Of a stretch of 64,000 nucleotides of DNA, positions 19,973 through 27,893 are shown in pieces (within the stretch, counting starts at the first letter, position 1; the number at the start of each line of letters is the position of its first letter). A program made the translations under genes and the position numbers. Under the pieces are notes generated by a model, which worked only from the letters and a program-made list of their open reading frames with translations, was not told the DNA's origin and searched no databases. Origin of the DNA: JANYCO01 sp031416415 (GTDB lineage: Bacteria > Bacteroidota > Bacteroidia > Cytophagales > Cytophagaceae); contig JANOTP010000284.1 of assembly GCA_031416415.1 (NCBI GenBank), positions 1-64,000 of the forward strand, read 5' to 3'.

Positions 19973-21278
19973 TTTGTTTTTGTTTTTTATTTATAAATGC
20001 ATAAACGATTAACCCGCTCAATATAGTAAGAAATCCAGCAATTGGTGGTATTGGATCTTTTTGGAAAAGATAAAACATCATCAAGAGTTCAAGGATAATA
20101 AATACAGTGGGTATAATTGACAATAATAATGTATGTAATAAGGTCCTTTTTTCAGCAGCTTTATTCTTATATCTATTTATAAATACTCCCGCTACAGCAA
20201 GCGTAGTAAATAGACTCAAGGTGAAACCAAGGTATTTCATTATCTCTTTAGGATTTGAAATATGAATTAATGCTAAGGCGATAAGAAATTGTAGTAGGAT
20301 TGCATAAACGGGACTTCCTTTACTATTTAAATGTGCGAGTTTACCAAATATAGGAAAGTCTTGACCAATTGCCCTTGTTACTCTTGGACCTGTAAACATC
20401 ATAGAATTTATCGAAGCGATTAGTCCAATAGAAATAATGGCTGCTATAATGATTGCTCCGTTTTGACCAAAAATATTTTTTGCTGCAATGAAGGCTACTT
20501 GGAACTGGTTACTTAATTCTGAAATCGGAGAGGAATAAAGGAAAATTAAATTGAGTAATAAATATAAAATCATTACAATGAAGCTTCCCAAAAATAAAGC
20601 TCTAGGAAGATTTTTCTTTGGATCCTTTATCTCTTCTGCAATATAGGTAGCAGAGTTCCAGCCAGAATATGCAAATGAAACATATACCAAGGATTCAAAG
20701 AAGTCGGGACTAATCATTTGTTTTAAATCGGCTTTGGTATAGCTAATTTGAAAATGGCTATGGTCTGGAAGTATAAAACCGCATATTATTATTACAAAAA
20801 TCAAGGATAAATTTACGATCGTAAACACGGTTTGAAATCTACTCCCAAGTCTTAGACTTGCTAGATTTACAACTGTGATACCTACGAGAATTAGTGATGC
20901 CAGTAAGTTCGTATTTAAAGGAACAAGATTGGAAAAGTATTCTCCAAATGCCATACATGCAATGGCTACAGGACCAGCAAAACCCAAGGTCGCAGAAACC
21001 CAACCTGAGAGAAACCCTAGGGCGGGATGGTACAAATTGGAGAGGTATCTATATTCACCACCCGATCGAGGCATAGAAACGGCTAGTTCTGCATAGGAAA
21101 GCGCACCACATAGGGCCACTATGCCACCGGCTACCCATAACATAAGTAATGCTGAAATAGATTTTATCCCAATTACTTGAAATCCAAGACTGGTAAATAC
21201 TCCTGTTCCAATCATGCTTGCCACAATTAGACTTATAGCAGTGATCAACCCTATTTTTGGTGTTTCTTTAATAGACAC
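19959..21278 (-). CDS. APC superfamily amino acid permease
   Basis: A 439-aa protein with about 12 membrane helices. The APC signature is clear: GLITAISLIVASMIGTGVF in helix 1, then ALCGALSYAELAVSMPRSGGEY in helices 2-3 (residues about 55-77), and YSGWNSATYIAEEIKDPKKNLPRA around helix 6-7. The length and motifs fit LAT-like/AdiC-like exchangers; the substrate amino acid is not determined. The start must be GTG: an in-frame stop lies four codons upstream, and the next ATG (codon 22) would cut into helix 1. The lipoprotein gene overlaps its 3' end. Confidence 0.92.
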   Translation of the reverse strand: MSIKETPKIGLITAISLIVASMIGTGVFTSLGFQVIGIKSISALLMLWVAGGIVALCGALSYAELAVSMPRSGGEYRYLSNLYHPALGFLSGWVSATLGFAGPVAIACMAFGEYFSNLVPLNTNLLASLILVGITVVNLASLRLGSRFQTVFTIVNLSLIFVIIICGFILPDHSHFQISYTKADLKQMISPDFFESLVYVSFAYSGWNSATYIAEEIKDPKKNLPRALFLGSFIVMILYLLLNLIFLYSSPISELSNQFQVAFIAAKNIFGQNGAIIIAAIISIGLIASINSMMFTGPRVTRAIGQDFPIFGKLAHLNSKGSPVYAILLQFLIALALIHISNPKEIMKYLGFTLSLFTTLAVAGVFINRYKNKAAEKRTLLHTLLLSIIPTVFIILELLMMFYLFQKDPIPPIAGFLTILSGLIVYAFINKKQKQSENN

Positions 21279-21314
21279 TTTTGCTTTTCAGTTTATTATT
21301 AAAAATGAACGCTA

Positions 21315-21349
21315 CAAAAATATAAAAAGAAGGGAGATTTCCTCACAAA
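21315..21349 (-). promoter_or_regulatory. Candidate Bacteroidota promoter for the APC permease
   Basis: On the minus strand, TTTG (21346-21349) and TATTTTTG (21315-21322) match the -33 and -7 elements TTTG and TAnnTTTG, but with a spacer of 23, longer than the usual 19-21. The predicted start would lie about 30 bases before the GTG. Confidence 0.35.
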
Positions 21350-21364
21350 TCCGTCTTGCTAAGC

Positions 21365-22033
21365 CTAATATTTTTCTAGAAAGGATAGATTTCTATCAAC
21401 CGATTCTTTTGAAATAATTTCTAAACAAGGATTTTCAGTGGAAAGATTGAGTAAATAGCCTTCCATTGAATATAGATTGAGTAAATCGTGAGTGATGCAC
21501 AGGATAAGTTTTTGTTGGGTAAAAACAAGATTACTTAAAAGTTGGAATACTCTTTTTTTATTTTGGACATCTAAGTATTGAGTTGGTTCGTCTAAAAGTA
21601 GTATTTCCTTGTTTTGAAGTAATACTTGAGCCAACCAAACGAGTTGTTGTTCGCCGCCAGATAATTCTAAAACATTTTTATCGAAAAGATCTCCAATGCC
21701 TAATTCTTCAAAAATAGTCCAAGTATCCTTAAAATCAGTTTTAGTGTAGTGCTCAAAAAATTTCTTCTCTTTGAATTTTCCCATCACAGCAAGTTCGCTG
21801 GCAGTAATTTCGAAATGAGTAGTATTTTTTTGGCTTAGAAGCGATGGAATAGAAGACAAATAAATCTCCCCCGTATAAGGGAGGAGATTTGATATTGCTT
21901 TAAACAGACTGGTCTTACCGGAACCATTATGACCTATAACAGCTACAAAAGCAGGTTTTTTTAGCTCTATTGAAATGTTCTTAACAAGAATTTTCTGAGC
22001 TAACCTAATTTGTACGTTTTTTAGACTTAGCAC
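21365..22033 (-). CDS. ABC transporter ATP-binding protein (siderophore/B12-type), without adjacent permease
   Basis: A 222-aa single ABC ATPase: Walker A GHNGSGKTS (residues about 34-42), signature LSGGEQQLVWLAQVL, Walker B EILLLDEPTQYLD and the switch histidine in CITHDLL. It most resembles ATPases of iron-siderophore or cobalamin importers, but at 222 aa it is shorter than the usual 250-270. No membrane permease or binding protein lies nearby. The only linked gene is the DUF2795 gene 13 bases upstream on the same strand. It may serve a permease encoded elsewhere. Confidence 0.88.
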   Translation of the reverse strand: MLSLKNVQIRLAQKILVKNISIELKKPAFVAVIGHNGSGKTSLFKAISNLLPYTGEIYLSSIPSLLSQKNTTHFEITASELAVMGKFKEKKFFEHYTKTDFKDTWTIFEELGIGDLFDKNVLELSGGEQQLVWLAQVLLQNKEILLLDEPTQYLDVQNKKRVFQLLSNLVFTQQKLILCITHDLLNLYSMEGYLLNLSTENPCLEIISKESVDRNLSFLEKY

Positions 22034-22046
22034 CGGTCAAATACTA

Positions 22047-22268
22047 CTAATACTCGTCTTCGTTGAAAAAGAAGTCGTCTTTAGTAGGGTAATCAGGCCA
22101 TATTTCCTCAATACTTTCGTAAGGTTGTCCATCATCCTCCAATTCTTGAAGGTTTTCTACTACTTCCATAGGTGCTCCTGTGCGCACAGCAAAGTCAATT
22201 AATTCTTCCTTAGTGGCAGGCCAGGGTGCATCTTCCAAAAAGGAAGCTAATTCAAGTGTCCAGTACAT
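22047..22268 (-). CDS. DUF2795 domain protein, 73 aa
   Basis: A small acidic protein in which residues 1-50 match the DUF2795 pattern: WTLELASFLEDAPWPATKEELIDFA-type sequence with the conserved P-A-T-K-E-E-L-I core, then TGAPMEVVENLQEL. The C-terminus is strongly acidic and ends in DDFFFNEDEY. DUF2795 proteins are abundant in Bacteroidota; their function is not established, though DNA or protein binding has been suggested from the fold. It is probably co-transcribed with the downstream ABC ATPase (13-base gap). Confidence 0.85.
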   Translation of the reverse strand: MYWTLELASFLEDAPWPATKEELIDFAVRTGAPMEVVENLQELEDDGQPYESIEEIWPDYPTKDDFFFNEDEY

Positions 22269-22507
22269 AGTTTACCGTTTATTATTTCCGCAAAAGTAAA
22301 ATTTTATTTCTTTATACAAATTATTTTAAGCAAAGTTTCACGTTTGTGGATAATTAAATCGTATCTGCTTGATAAAACAGGATTTCAACGGGTTTTATTA
22401 TTCCTTTACCCTAATTTTTACCATCTTTGTAACCCGATTTAAAAAGCTGAATCTGGATTACCTTGTCTAAAAAACGAGTCAACTTATAACTATTAACGAA
22501 TAATTCA

Positions 22508-24181
22508 ATGAGTAACGAAACCATCATTTTTTCAATGGCAGGGGTGAGTAAGATTTACCCTCCTAAAAAACAGGTTCTGAAAGATATTTATTTGTCTTTT
22601 TTCTATGGTGCTAAAATTGGAGTACTAGGTCTTAACGGTTCTGGTAAATCTTCACTTTTGAGAATAATAGCAGGAGTAGACAAAGAATTTATAGGCGATT
22701 TGGCCTTTACTGGTGGGTATAGTGTTGGTTTGTTAGAACAAGAACCACATCTGGATCCAACCAAAACGGTAAAAGAAATTATTGAAGAAGGCGTGCAAGA
22801 AATAATGGACCTGTTAAAAGAGTTCGAAGATATCAACTTGAAATTTGGAGAACCAATGAGCGACGATGAGATGACAAAGCTCATAGAACGTCAAGGTGAA
22901 GTACAAGAAAAATTAGACCATGCTAATGCTTGGGAGATAGATAGTAAATTAGAAAGAGCTATGGACGCTCTACGTTGCCCACCTTCGGAGGCACTAGTAG
23001 GAAATCTTTCCGGTGGTGAGAAAAGAAGAGTAGCCATGTGTCGTTTGCTTTTAAAAGAACCAGATATTTTATTACTCGATGAGCCTACCAATCACTTGGA
23101 TGCTGAATCTGTAAATTGGTTGGAACAACATTTGGCGCAATACAAAGGAACTGTTATTGCGGTTACCCATGATAGATATTTCCTTGATAACGTAGCGGGT
23201 TGGATTTTGGAACTTGACAGAGGCGAGGGTATTCCATGGAAAGGGAACTATTCATCATGGTTGGAACAAAAACATGCTCGTCTAGCGAAAGAAGAAAAAA
23301 CGGAATCGAAACGTCAGAAAACCTTACAACGTGAGTTGGAATGGGTGCGTATGGCTCCAAAGGCGCGTCAAGCGAAATCGAAAGCGCGTATCAGTTCGTA
23401 TGAAAAATTACTTGGTGAGGATGCAAAACAAAAAGAAGATAAACTGGAATTGTTCATTCCAGCTGGAAATAGACTAGGTGCAAAAGTAATCGAAGCAGTA
23501 AATGTTGCGAAAGCATTTGGCGATAAATTATTGTATGAGAATTTAAACTTTGCCCTTCCACAAGGGGGAATCGTTGGTATCATTGGCCCTAACGGTGCTG
23601 GTAAGACTACGTTGTTTAATCTTATTACTGGAAAATTAAAACCAGATGCAGGAAGTTTTGAAGTAGGAGAGACCGTTGAAATCGGCTACCTAGATCAAGA
23701 ACATAATACACTGGATCCAAACAAAACAGTATTCGAACTTATTTCTGGAGGTACAGAAACGATGTTACTTGCAGGCAAACAAGTAAACTCTCGTGCGTAT
23801 GTCAGTAAATTCAATTTTGCTGGTGCAGACCAAGAGAAAAAAGTGGGAGCACTTTCTGGTGGTGAAAGAAATCGTGTACATCTTGCTATGACACTTAAGA
23901 TGGGAGCAAATCTTTTATTACTCGATGAGCCTACCAATGATCTTGATATTAATACGCTTCGTGCGCTGGAAGAAGCGCTTGATAATTTCGGGGGCTGTGC
24001 AGTAGTCATCTCCCACGATCGTTGGTTCCTCGATAGAGTAGCTACGCATATTTTAGCCTTCGAGGGCGATTCTCAAGTATATTGGTTTGAAGGAAACTTC
24101 TCTGACTACGAAGAAAACAGAAAGAAAAGACTGGGAGATTCTGAGCCGAAGAGAATACGCTATAAGAAGCTGGTGGATTAA
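22508..24181 (+). CDS. ettA: Energy-dependent translational throttle protein EttA (ABC-F)
   Basis: EttA binds the ribosomal E site and gates entry into the elongation cycle according to the ATP/ADP ratio. The 557-aa ABC-F protein has two ABC domains: Walker A GLNGSGKSS (about 40-48) with LSGGEKRR and LLLDEPTNHLD, and Walker A GPNGAGKTT (about 362) with LSGGERNR and LLLDEPTNDLD. Between them is the basic linker (EKTESKRQKTLQRELEW and the KARQAKSKARI stretch). The length is almost that of E. coli EttA (555 aa). It is followed by a strong terminator, so it is monocistronic. Confidence 0.95.
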   Translation: MSNETIIFSMAGVSKIYPPKKQVLKDIYLSFFYGAKIGVLGLNGSGKSSLLRIIAGVDKEFIGDLAFTGGYSVGLLEQEPHLDPTKTVKEIIEEGVQEIMDLLKEFEDINLKFGEPMSDDEMTKLIERQGEVQEKLDHANAWEIDSKLERAMDALRCPPSEALVGNLSGGEKRRVAMCRLLLKEPDILLLDEPTNHLDAESVNWLEQHLAQYKGTVIAVTHDRYFLDNVAGWILELDRGEGIPWKGNYSSWLEQKHARLAKEEKTESKRQKTLQRELEWVRMAPKARQAKSKARISSYEKLLGEDAKQKEDKLELFIPAGNRLGAKVIEAVNVAKAFGDKLLYENLNFALPQGGIVGIIGPNGAGKTTLFNLITGKLKPDAGSFEVGETVEIGYLDQEHNTLDPNKTVFELISGGTETMLLAGKQVNSRAYVSKFNFAGADQEKKVGALSGGERNRVHLAMTLKMGANLLLLDEPTNDLDINTLRALEEALDNFGGCAVVISHDRWFLDRVATHILAFEGDSQVYWFEGNFSDYEENRKKRLGDSEPKRIRYKKLVD

Positions 24182-24203
24182 TATTTTGTGAAAACATAAT
24201 TTT

Positions 24204-24232
24204 AAAAAGCCAGATATTCATCTGGCTTTTTT
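24204..24232 (+). terminator. Rho-independent terminator after ettA
   Basis: AAAAAGCCAGA / TCTGGCTTTTTT with a 6-base loop, 22 bases after the ettA stop. It is a canonical hairpin plus T-tract and separates ettA from the EamA gene. Confidence 0.82.
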
Positions 24233-24247
24233 ATTTAAATAAATAAA

Positions 24248-25138
24248 ATGAAAAATTTAGTAGGAGCAATTTTAATATTTATAGGGGCGGTTTGTTTTTC
24301 CGCAAAAGCAATCATGGTGAAACTTTCGTATCTACATGAAGTAGATGCAATCACCGTACTTACATTAAGAATGTTGTTTGCACTTCCCTTTTATATCATA
24401 ATATTATTTTTAAATCGTAAAAAACTTTCCGAAGTAAAAAGTTCGCTAACCAGAAGAGACTGGATCAATGTAGTGATAATGGGTGTTATAGGATATTATC
24501 TGGCGAGCATTTTTGATTTTATAGGTTTGGAATATGTTACTGCTGGGTTAGAACGATTGATTTTGTTCATATATCCTACGCTTGTAGTTATTTTATCCGC
24601 TATTTTTTTGAAAAAGAAAATTGGGAAAACAGAATATATTGCTTTAGGGTTAACTTATTTGGGAGTATTTGTAGTGTTTTTTGACGATGCTATTGTTGCA
24701 CAAAATAATGTATGGTTGGGAACTGCTTGTATATTTGGAAGTGCACTTACCTATGCCATTTATCTTATTGGTACGGGCCAGCTAACACCCAAACTAGGCT
24801 CTGTAAATTTCACTGCGCTTTCCATGATTATTTCATCGCTAGTAGTTTTTATTCATTATCTTTTTGTTGGAAAGATTGAACATCTATTTGCAAATAAAGA
24901 AGTGTTAATACTTACCTTCAATATGGCTGTTTTCTCTACTGTAATTCCTTCTTTTATGATTGCAGAAGGAATCAGAAGGATTGGTTCTGGTAGAGCTTCT
25001 ATTGTAGCCAGTATTGGACCTGTTTCCACTATTGTACTTGCGTATTTTTTTCTCAATGAAGGGTTTGGACCTATTCAATTGGCCGGTACATTGTTGGTAT
25101 TGGCAGGCGTAATTGCAGTTAGCTTAAAAAAGGGTTAA
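24248..25138 (+). CDS. EamA/DMT family exporter
   Basis: A 296-aa protein with ten predicted membrane helices in two EamA repeats (about 1-135 and 150-290). Landmarks are FIGAVCFSAKAIMVKLSY at the N-terminus, GLEYVTAGLERLILFIYPTLV at the end of repeat 1, and GSGRASIVASIGPVSTIVLAYFFLNE in repeat 2, the usual position of the conserved P-V-x-x-x-L region. The substrate is unknown. It starts 15 bases after the ettA terminator and has its own transcription unit. The 3' flank is the AT-rich promoter region of the fic gene. Confidence 0.9.
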   Translation: MKNLVGAILIFIGAVCFSAKAIMVKLSYLHEVDAITVLTLRMLFALPFYIIILFLNRKKLSEVKSSLTRRDWINVVIMGVIGYYLASIFDFIGLEYVTAGLERLILFIYPTLVVILSAIFLKKKIGKTEYIALGLTYLGVFVVFFDDAIVAQNNVWLGTACIFGSALTYAIYLIGTGQLTPKLGSVNFTALSMIISSLVVFIHYLFVGKIEHLFANKEVLILTFNMAVFSTVIPSFMIAEGIRRIGSGRASIVASIGPVSTIVLAYFFLNEGFGPIQLAGTLLVLAGVIAVSLKKG

Positions 25139-25186
25139 TTTTATAATATATTGAATATTAATATTTTATAAAATTTTATATTAATT

Positions 25187-25287
25187 ATGCGGAGAATAGA
25201 TTGGTTAATCTCCGCATAAAATGCGGAGATTAACTTTAATATGCGGAGAATAGTTATTATATTTACCGCAAGATATGCGGAGAATAG
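25187..25287 (+). repeat. Five-copy operator-like 13-mer array (ATGCGGAGAATAG) at the fic promoter
   Basis: Identical copies of ATGCGGAGAATAG lie at 25187-25199, 25241-25253 and 25275-25287. A variant, ATGCGGAGATTAA, lies at 25221-25233, and its exact inverse, TTAATCTCCGCAT, at 25205-25217; the last two form a perfect 13-bp inverted repeat with a 3-base spacer. Starts of the direct copies are spaced 34, 20 and 34 bases. The last copy contains the ATG of the Fic gene (its first codons spell MRRI). A further short pair, CCGCA-agata-TGCGG (25266-25280), lies at the last copy. This layout suggests cooperative binding by a repressor, plausibly the Fic protein's own winged-helix domain. Confidence 0.85.
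25235..25265 (+). promoter_or_regulatory. Candidate fic promoter inside the repeat array
   Basis: TTTA (25235-25238), a 19-base spacer and TATATTTA (25258-25265) match the Bacteroidota TTTG/TAnnTTTG promoter with one mismatch in each box. The array copy at 25241-25253 lies inside the spacer, and the copy at 25275-25287 covers the expected transcription start region. Bound repressor would exclude RNA polymerase. The predicted 5' leader is only a few bases. Confidence 0.5.
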
Positions 25288-26390
25288 CACACTATATACA
25301 CCAACGTAAGGAATGGCCAGATTTTTCTTGGAATCAGGAAAACCTTACTGTGTCCTTAGCAAAAGTGCGAAATATGCAGGGCAGGTTAATAGGCAAAATG
25401 GAAGCTTTAGGTTTTCATCTTTTAGAAGAAGCAATGTTATCTACTCTTACATTGGATGTTTTAAAATCTACCGAGATAGAGGGGGAGTTTTTAAATCCTG
25501 AACAAGTTCGTTCTTCTATAGCGAGAAGATTGGGTATGGATGTATCAGGACTAATAGCTTCGGATAGAAATGTAGATGGTGTAGTAGAAATGATGCTAGA
25601 TGCTACACAACAATATAAGCAACCGTTGTCGAAAGAAAGGTTGTGTAGTTGGCACGCTTCTCTATTTCCTACAGGTAAAAGCGGTATGTATTCTATAACG
25701 GTAGGAGATTGGAGAAAAGATGAAACTGGTCCTATGCAGGTAGTTTCTGGAGCATTGGGAAAAGAGCGTATACATTTTCAGGCGCCCGATGCTGCTAGCT
25801 TAGAGAAAGAGATGACCATATTTATAAAATGGTTTAATACAGAAAATAAGCTTGAACCTGTTATGAAAGCTGGATTGGCACATCTGTGGTTTGTTACAAT
25901 ACATCCGTTTGACGATGGAAATGGACGTATTGCTCGTGCACTTACCGATATGCTGCTTGCTCGGGTCGATGAAAGTCCTCAACGGTTTTATAGTATGTCG
26001 GCACAAATACGAGTAATGCGAAATGAGTATTATTCGATACTTGAAAAAACACAGCAAGGTACACTTGATGTGACAGGCTGGATGTCATGGTTTTTAGATT
26101 GTATGAACGGAGCGTTAAATGCTACTGATAAAAATCTTTCTGAAGTATTGACTAAGGCAAAGTTTTGGGAAAAACATGCCCATACTCCTTTGAACGAAAG
26201 ACAACGACAACTAGTAAATAAAATGTTCGATAATTTTTTTGGAAAAATGACGTCTTCAAAATGGGCAAAGATAGCAAAATGCTCTCCGGATACTGCTCTT
26301 CGTGATATTCAGGATCTTATTGCTAAGGAATTATTGGTGAAAGAAAGCGCTGGAGGAAGAAGTACTACTTATCAGTTAAAATACATATAA
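25275..26390 (+). CDS. Fic-domain protein (predicted AMPylase, class II) with C-terminal winged helix
   Basis: Fic proteins usually transfer AMP, or another phosphate-containing group, to target hydroxyls. The 371-aa protein has an N-terminal DUF4172-like helical region starting YIHQRKEWPDFSWN, the inhibitory motif S65-T-E-I-E69-G70 matching [S/T]xxxE[G/N] upstream of the Fic core (class II, self-inhibited), the full catalytic motif HPFDDGNGR (210-218) and a C-terminal winged-helix region (about 310-371, with KWAKIAKCSPDTALRDIQDL as the likely helix-turn-helix). The start at 25275 is supported because the conserved N-terminus begins directly after it, and the nearest upstream ATG in frame (25221) meets a stop. 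Autoregulation through the upstream array is likely. The target is unknown. It is not an obvious toxin with a separate antitoxin, as inhibition is built in. Confidence 0.92.
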   Translation: MRRIAHYIHQRKEWPDFSWNQENLTVSLAKVRNMQGRLIGKMEALGFHLLEEAMLSTLTLDVLKSTEIEGEFLNPEQVRSSIARRLGMDVSGLIASDRNVDGVVEMMLDATQQYKQPLSKERLCSWHASLFPTGKSGMYSITVGDWRKDETGPMQVVSGALGKERIHFQAPDAASLEKEMTIFIKWFNTENKLEPVMKAGLAHLWFVTIHPFDDGNGRIARALTDMLLARVDESPQRFYSMSAQIRVMRNEYYSILEKTQQGTLDVTGWMSWFLDCMNGALNATDKNLSEVLTKAKFWEKHAHTPLNERQRQLVNKMFDNFFGKMTSSKWAKIAKCSPDTALRDIQDLIAKELLVKESAGGRSTTYQLKYI

Positions 26391-26408
26391 TTAACTGTAC
26401 GAATTGCA

Positions 26409-26416
26409 TATATTTG
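26409..26416 (+). promoter_or_regulatory. Candidate -7 box for hslU
   Basis: TATATTTG is an exact TAnnTTTG match 55 bases before the hslU ATG, in the gap after fic. I found no clear -33 element at the right distance, so this is a weak call. It would allow hslU to be expressed independently of fic. Confidence 0.3.
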
Positions 26417-26470
26417 TACTTTGCATAAACTCATAAATTTAAGAGTTCCACAGAATTGAAAATTAACTCC

Positions 26471-27859
26471 ATGATTGATAACTCAAAATATTATACCCCT
26501 TCTCAAATTGTTGAAGAGCTTGATAAATATATCATAGGTCAGCACGAAGCCAAGAGAAATGTAGCGATTGCATTGCGCAACCGTTGGAGAAGAATGAGTG
26601 CTTCAGAAGATATGAAAAATGAAATTGTACCCAACAATATTCTAATGATTGGCTCAACAGGTGTTGGCAAAACTGAGATTGCACGTAGACTTGCAAAACT
26701 TTCGGATGCTCCCTTTACAAAAGTGGAAGCCTCAAAATTTACCGAGGTAGGGTATGTGGGTAGAGATGTAGAAAGCATGGTGCGTGATCTGGTAGAGCAA
26801 AGTGTGAATATGGTAAAAAATCAGCGCAAAGAAGAAGTAAAAGTTAAAGCTGCATTGGCAGTAGAAGAAATTATTTTGGATGCACTGATTCCTCCTATTA
26901 AAAAAACTACTGGGACCGTGTTGAATGGTGATGGGAAAAGTATTTCTCATGAAGACCAAGAATTGAATGAAAAAACGAGAGAGCATTTCAGAGAGAAAAT
27001 AAAAAATGGTGAACTTGACGAACGAAAAATAGAAATTGATGTTCAACACAATCCTGTTACTGGAATGGGTGTCATAGGTGGTCAGATGGACGAGAGCACC
27101 ATGATGAACATTCAGGACATGATTGGTGGAATGATGCCTAAGAAAAACAAGAAGAGAAAAGTAACGGTAGCTGATGCCCGTAAAATTCTTTTAGACGAAG
27201 AAGCTGCTAAGCTCATTGATATGGATGAAGTAAAAGAAGAGGCGATTAAAAGAGCAGAAAATACTGGAATTATATTTATTGACGAAATTGATAAAATAGC
27301 CAATTCGAAAAAAAATGGAGGCGGAGGAGCTGATGTAAGTCGTGAAGGTGTGCAGCGTGATTTACTTCCCATCGTAGAAGGAAGTACTGTTAATACCAAA
27401 TACGGCGCAATTAATACAGACCACATTCTGTTTATTGCGGCAGGTGCTTTTCACGTGTCGAAACCCTCTGATCTTATCCCTGAGTTACAAGGACGTTTTC
27501 CAATCCGTGTAGAATTGAATAGTCTTACTAAAGAAGATTTTTATAAAATATTAAAAGCACCAAAAAATGCCTTGACAAAACAATACGAAGCGCTACTTGC
27601 TTCAGAAGGTGTAGGGTTGAGCTTCAACGATGATGCATTAGAAAAAATCGCTGAAATAGCCTTTGATGTAAATTCAGAAGTTGAAAATATTGGTGCCAGA
27701 AGACTTCATACTGTTATGAGTTTATTGTTAAATGAATTTATGTTTGATGTGCCAGATAAAATTGGTCCGAACGCAAAAATTCTAGTTACAAAAGAACTTG
27801 TTCAGGAAAAACTTTCGGGTATGGTTAAAAACAGGGACCTGAGTCAGTATATTTTGTAG
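26471..27859 (+). CDS. hslU: ATP-dependent protease ATPase subunit HslU
   Basis: HslU is the AAA+ unfoldase that feeds substrates to the HslV peptidase. With the ATG at 26471 the protein is 462 aa, close to the family length, and begins with the conserved YTPSQIVEELDKYIIGQHEAK region; a TTG 15 bases upstream is a poorer start. Walker A is GSTGVGKTE (about 62-70), the pore segment is GYVGRD, Walker B is GIIFIDEIDKIA, and the C-terminal part has QGRFPIRVEL and ENIGARRLHTVM (sensor 2 Arg). The intermediate I-domain spans about 110-245. No hslV lies next to it, although the two genes are usually adjacent, so HslV must be encoded elsewhere. Confidence 0.95.
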   Translation: MIDNSKYYTPSQIVEELDKYIIGQHEAKRNVAIALRNRWRRMSASEDMKNEIVPNNILMIGSTGVGKTEIARRLAKLSDAPFTKVEASKFTEVGYVGRDVESMVRDLVEQSVNMVKNQRKEEVKVKAALAVEEIILDALIPPIKKTTGTVLNGDGKSISHEDQELNEKTREHFREKIKNGELDERKIEIDVQHNPVTGMGVIGGQMDESTMMNIQDMIGGMMPKKNKKRKVTVADARKILLDEEAAKLIDMDEVKEEAIKRAENTGIIFIDEIDKIANSKKNGGGGADVSREGVQRDLLPIVEGSTVNTKYGAINTDHILFIAAGAFHVSKPSDLIPELQGRFPIRVELNSLTKEDFYKILKAPKNALTKQYEALLASEGVGLSFNDDALEKIAEIAFDVNSEVENIGARRLHTVMSLLLNEFMFDVPDKIGPNAKILVTKELVQEKLSGMVKNRDLSQYIL

Positions 27860-27893
27860 GTTTGAAGTTCAACTTTCAACTTCCCTAAAAAAA

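Noticed and set aside
12867..25138. Two 296-aa EamA exporters as a recent duplication
   Set aside because: Equal length is coincidence; the two sequences differ throughout and share only family-level motifs.
26456..26470. TTG start for hslU
   Set aside because: The ATG at 26471 gives the normal family N-terminus and length.
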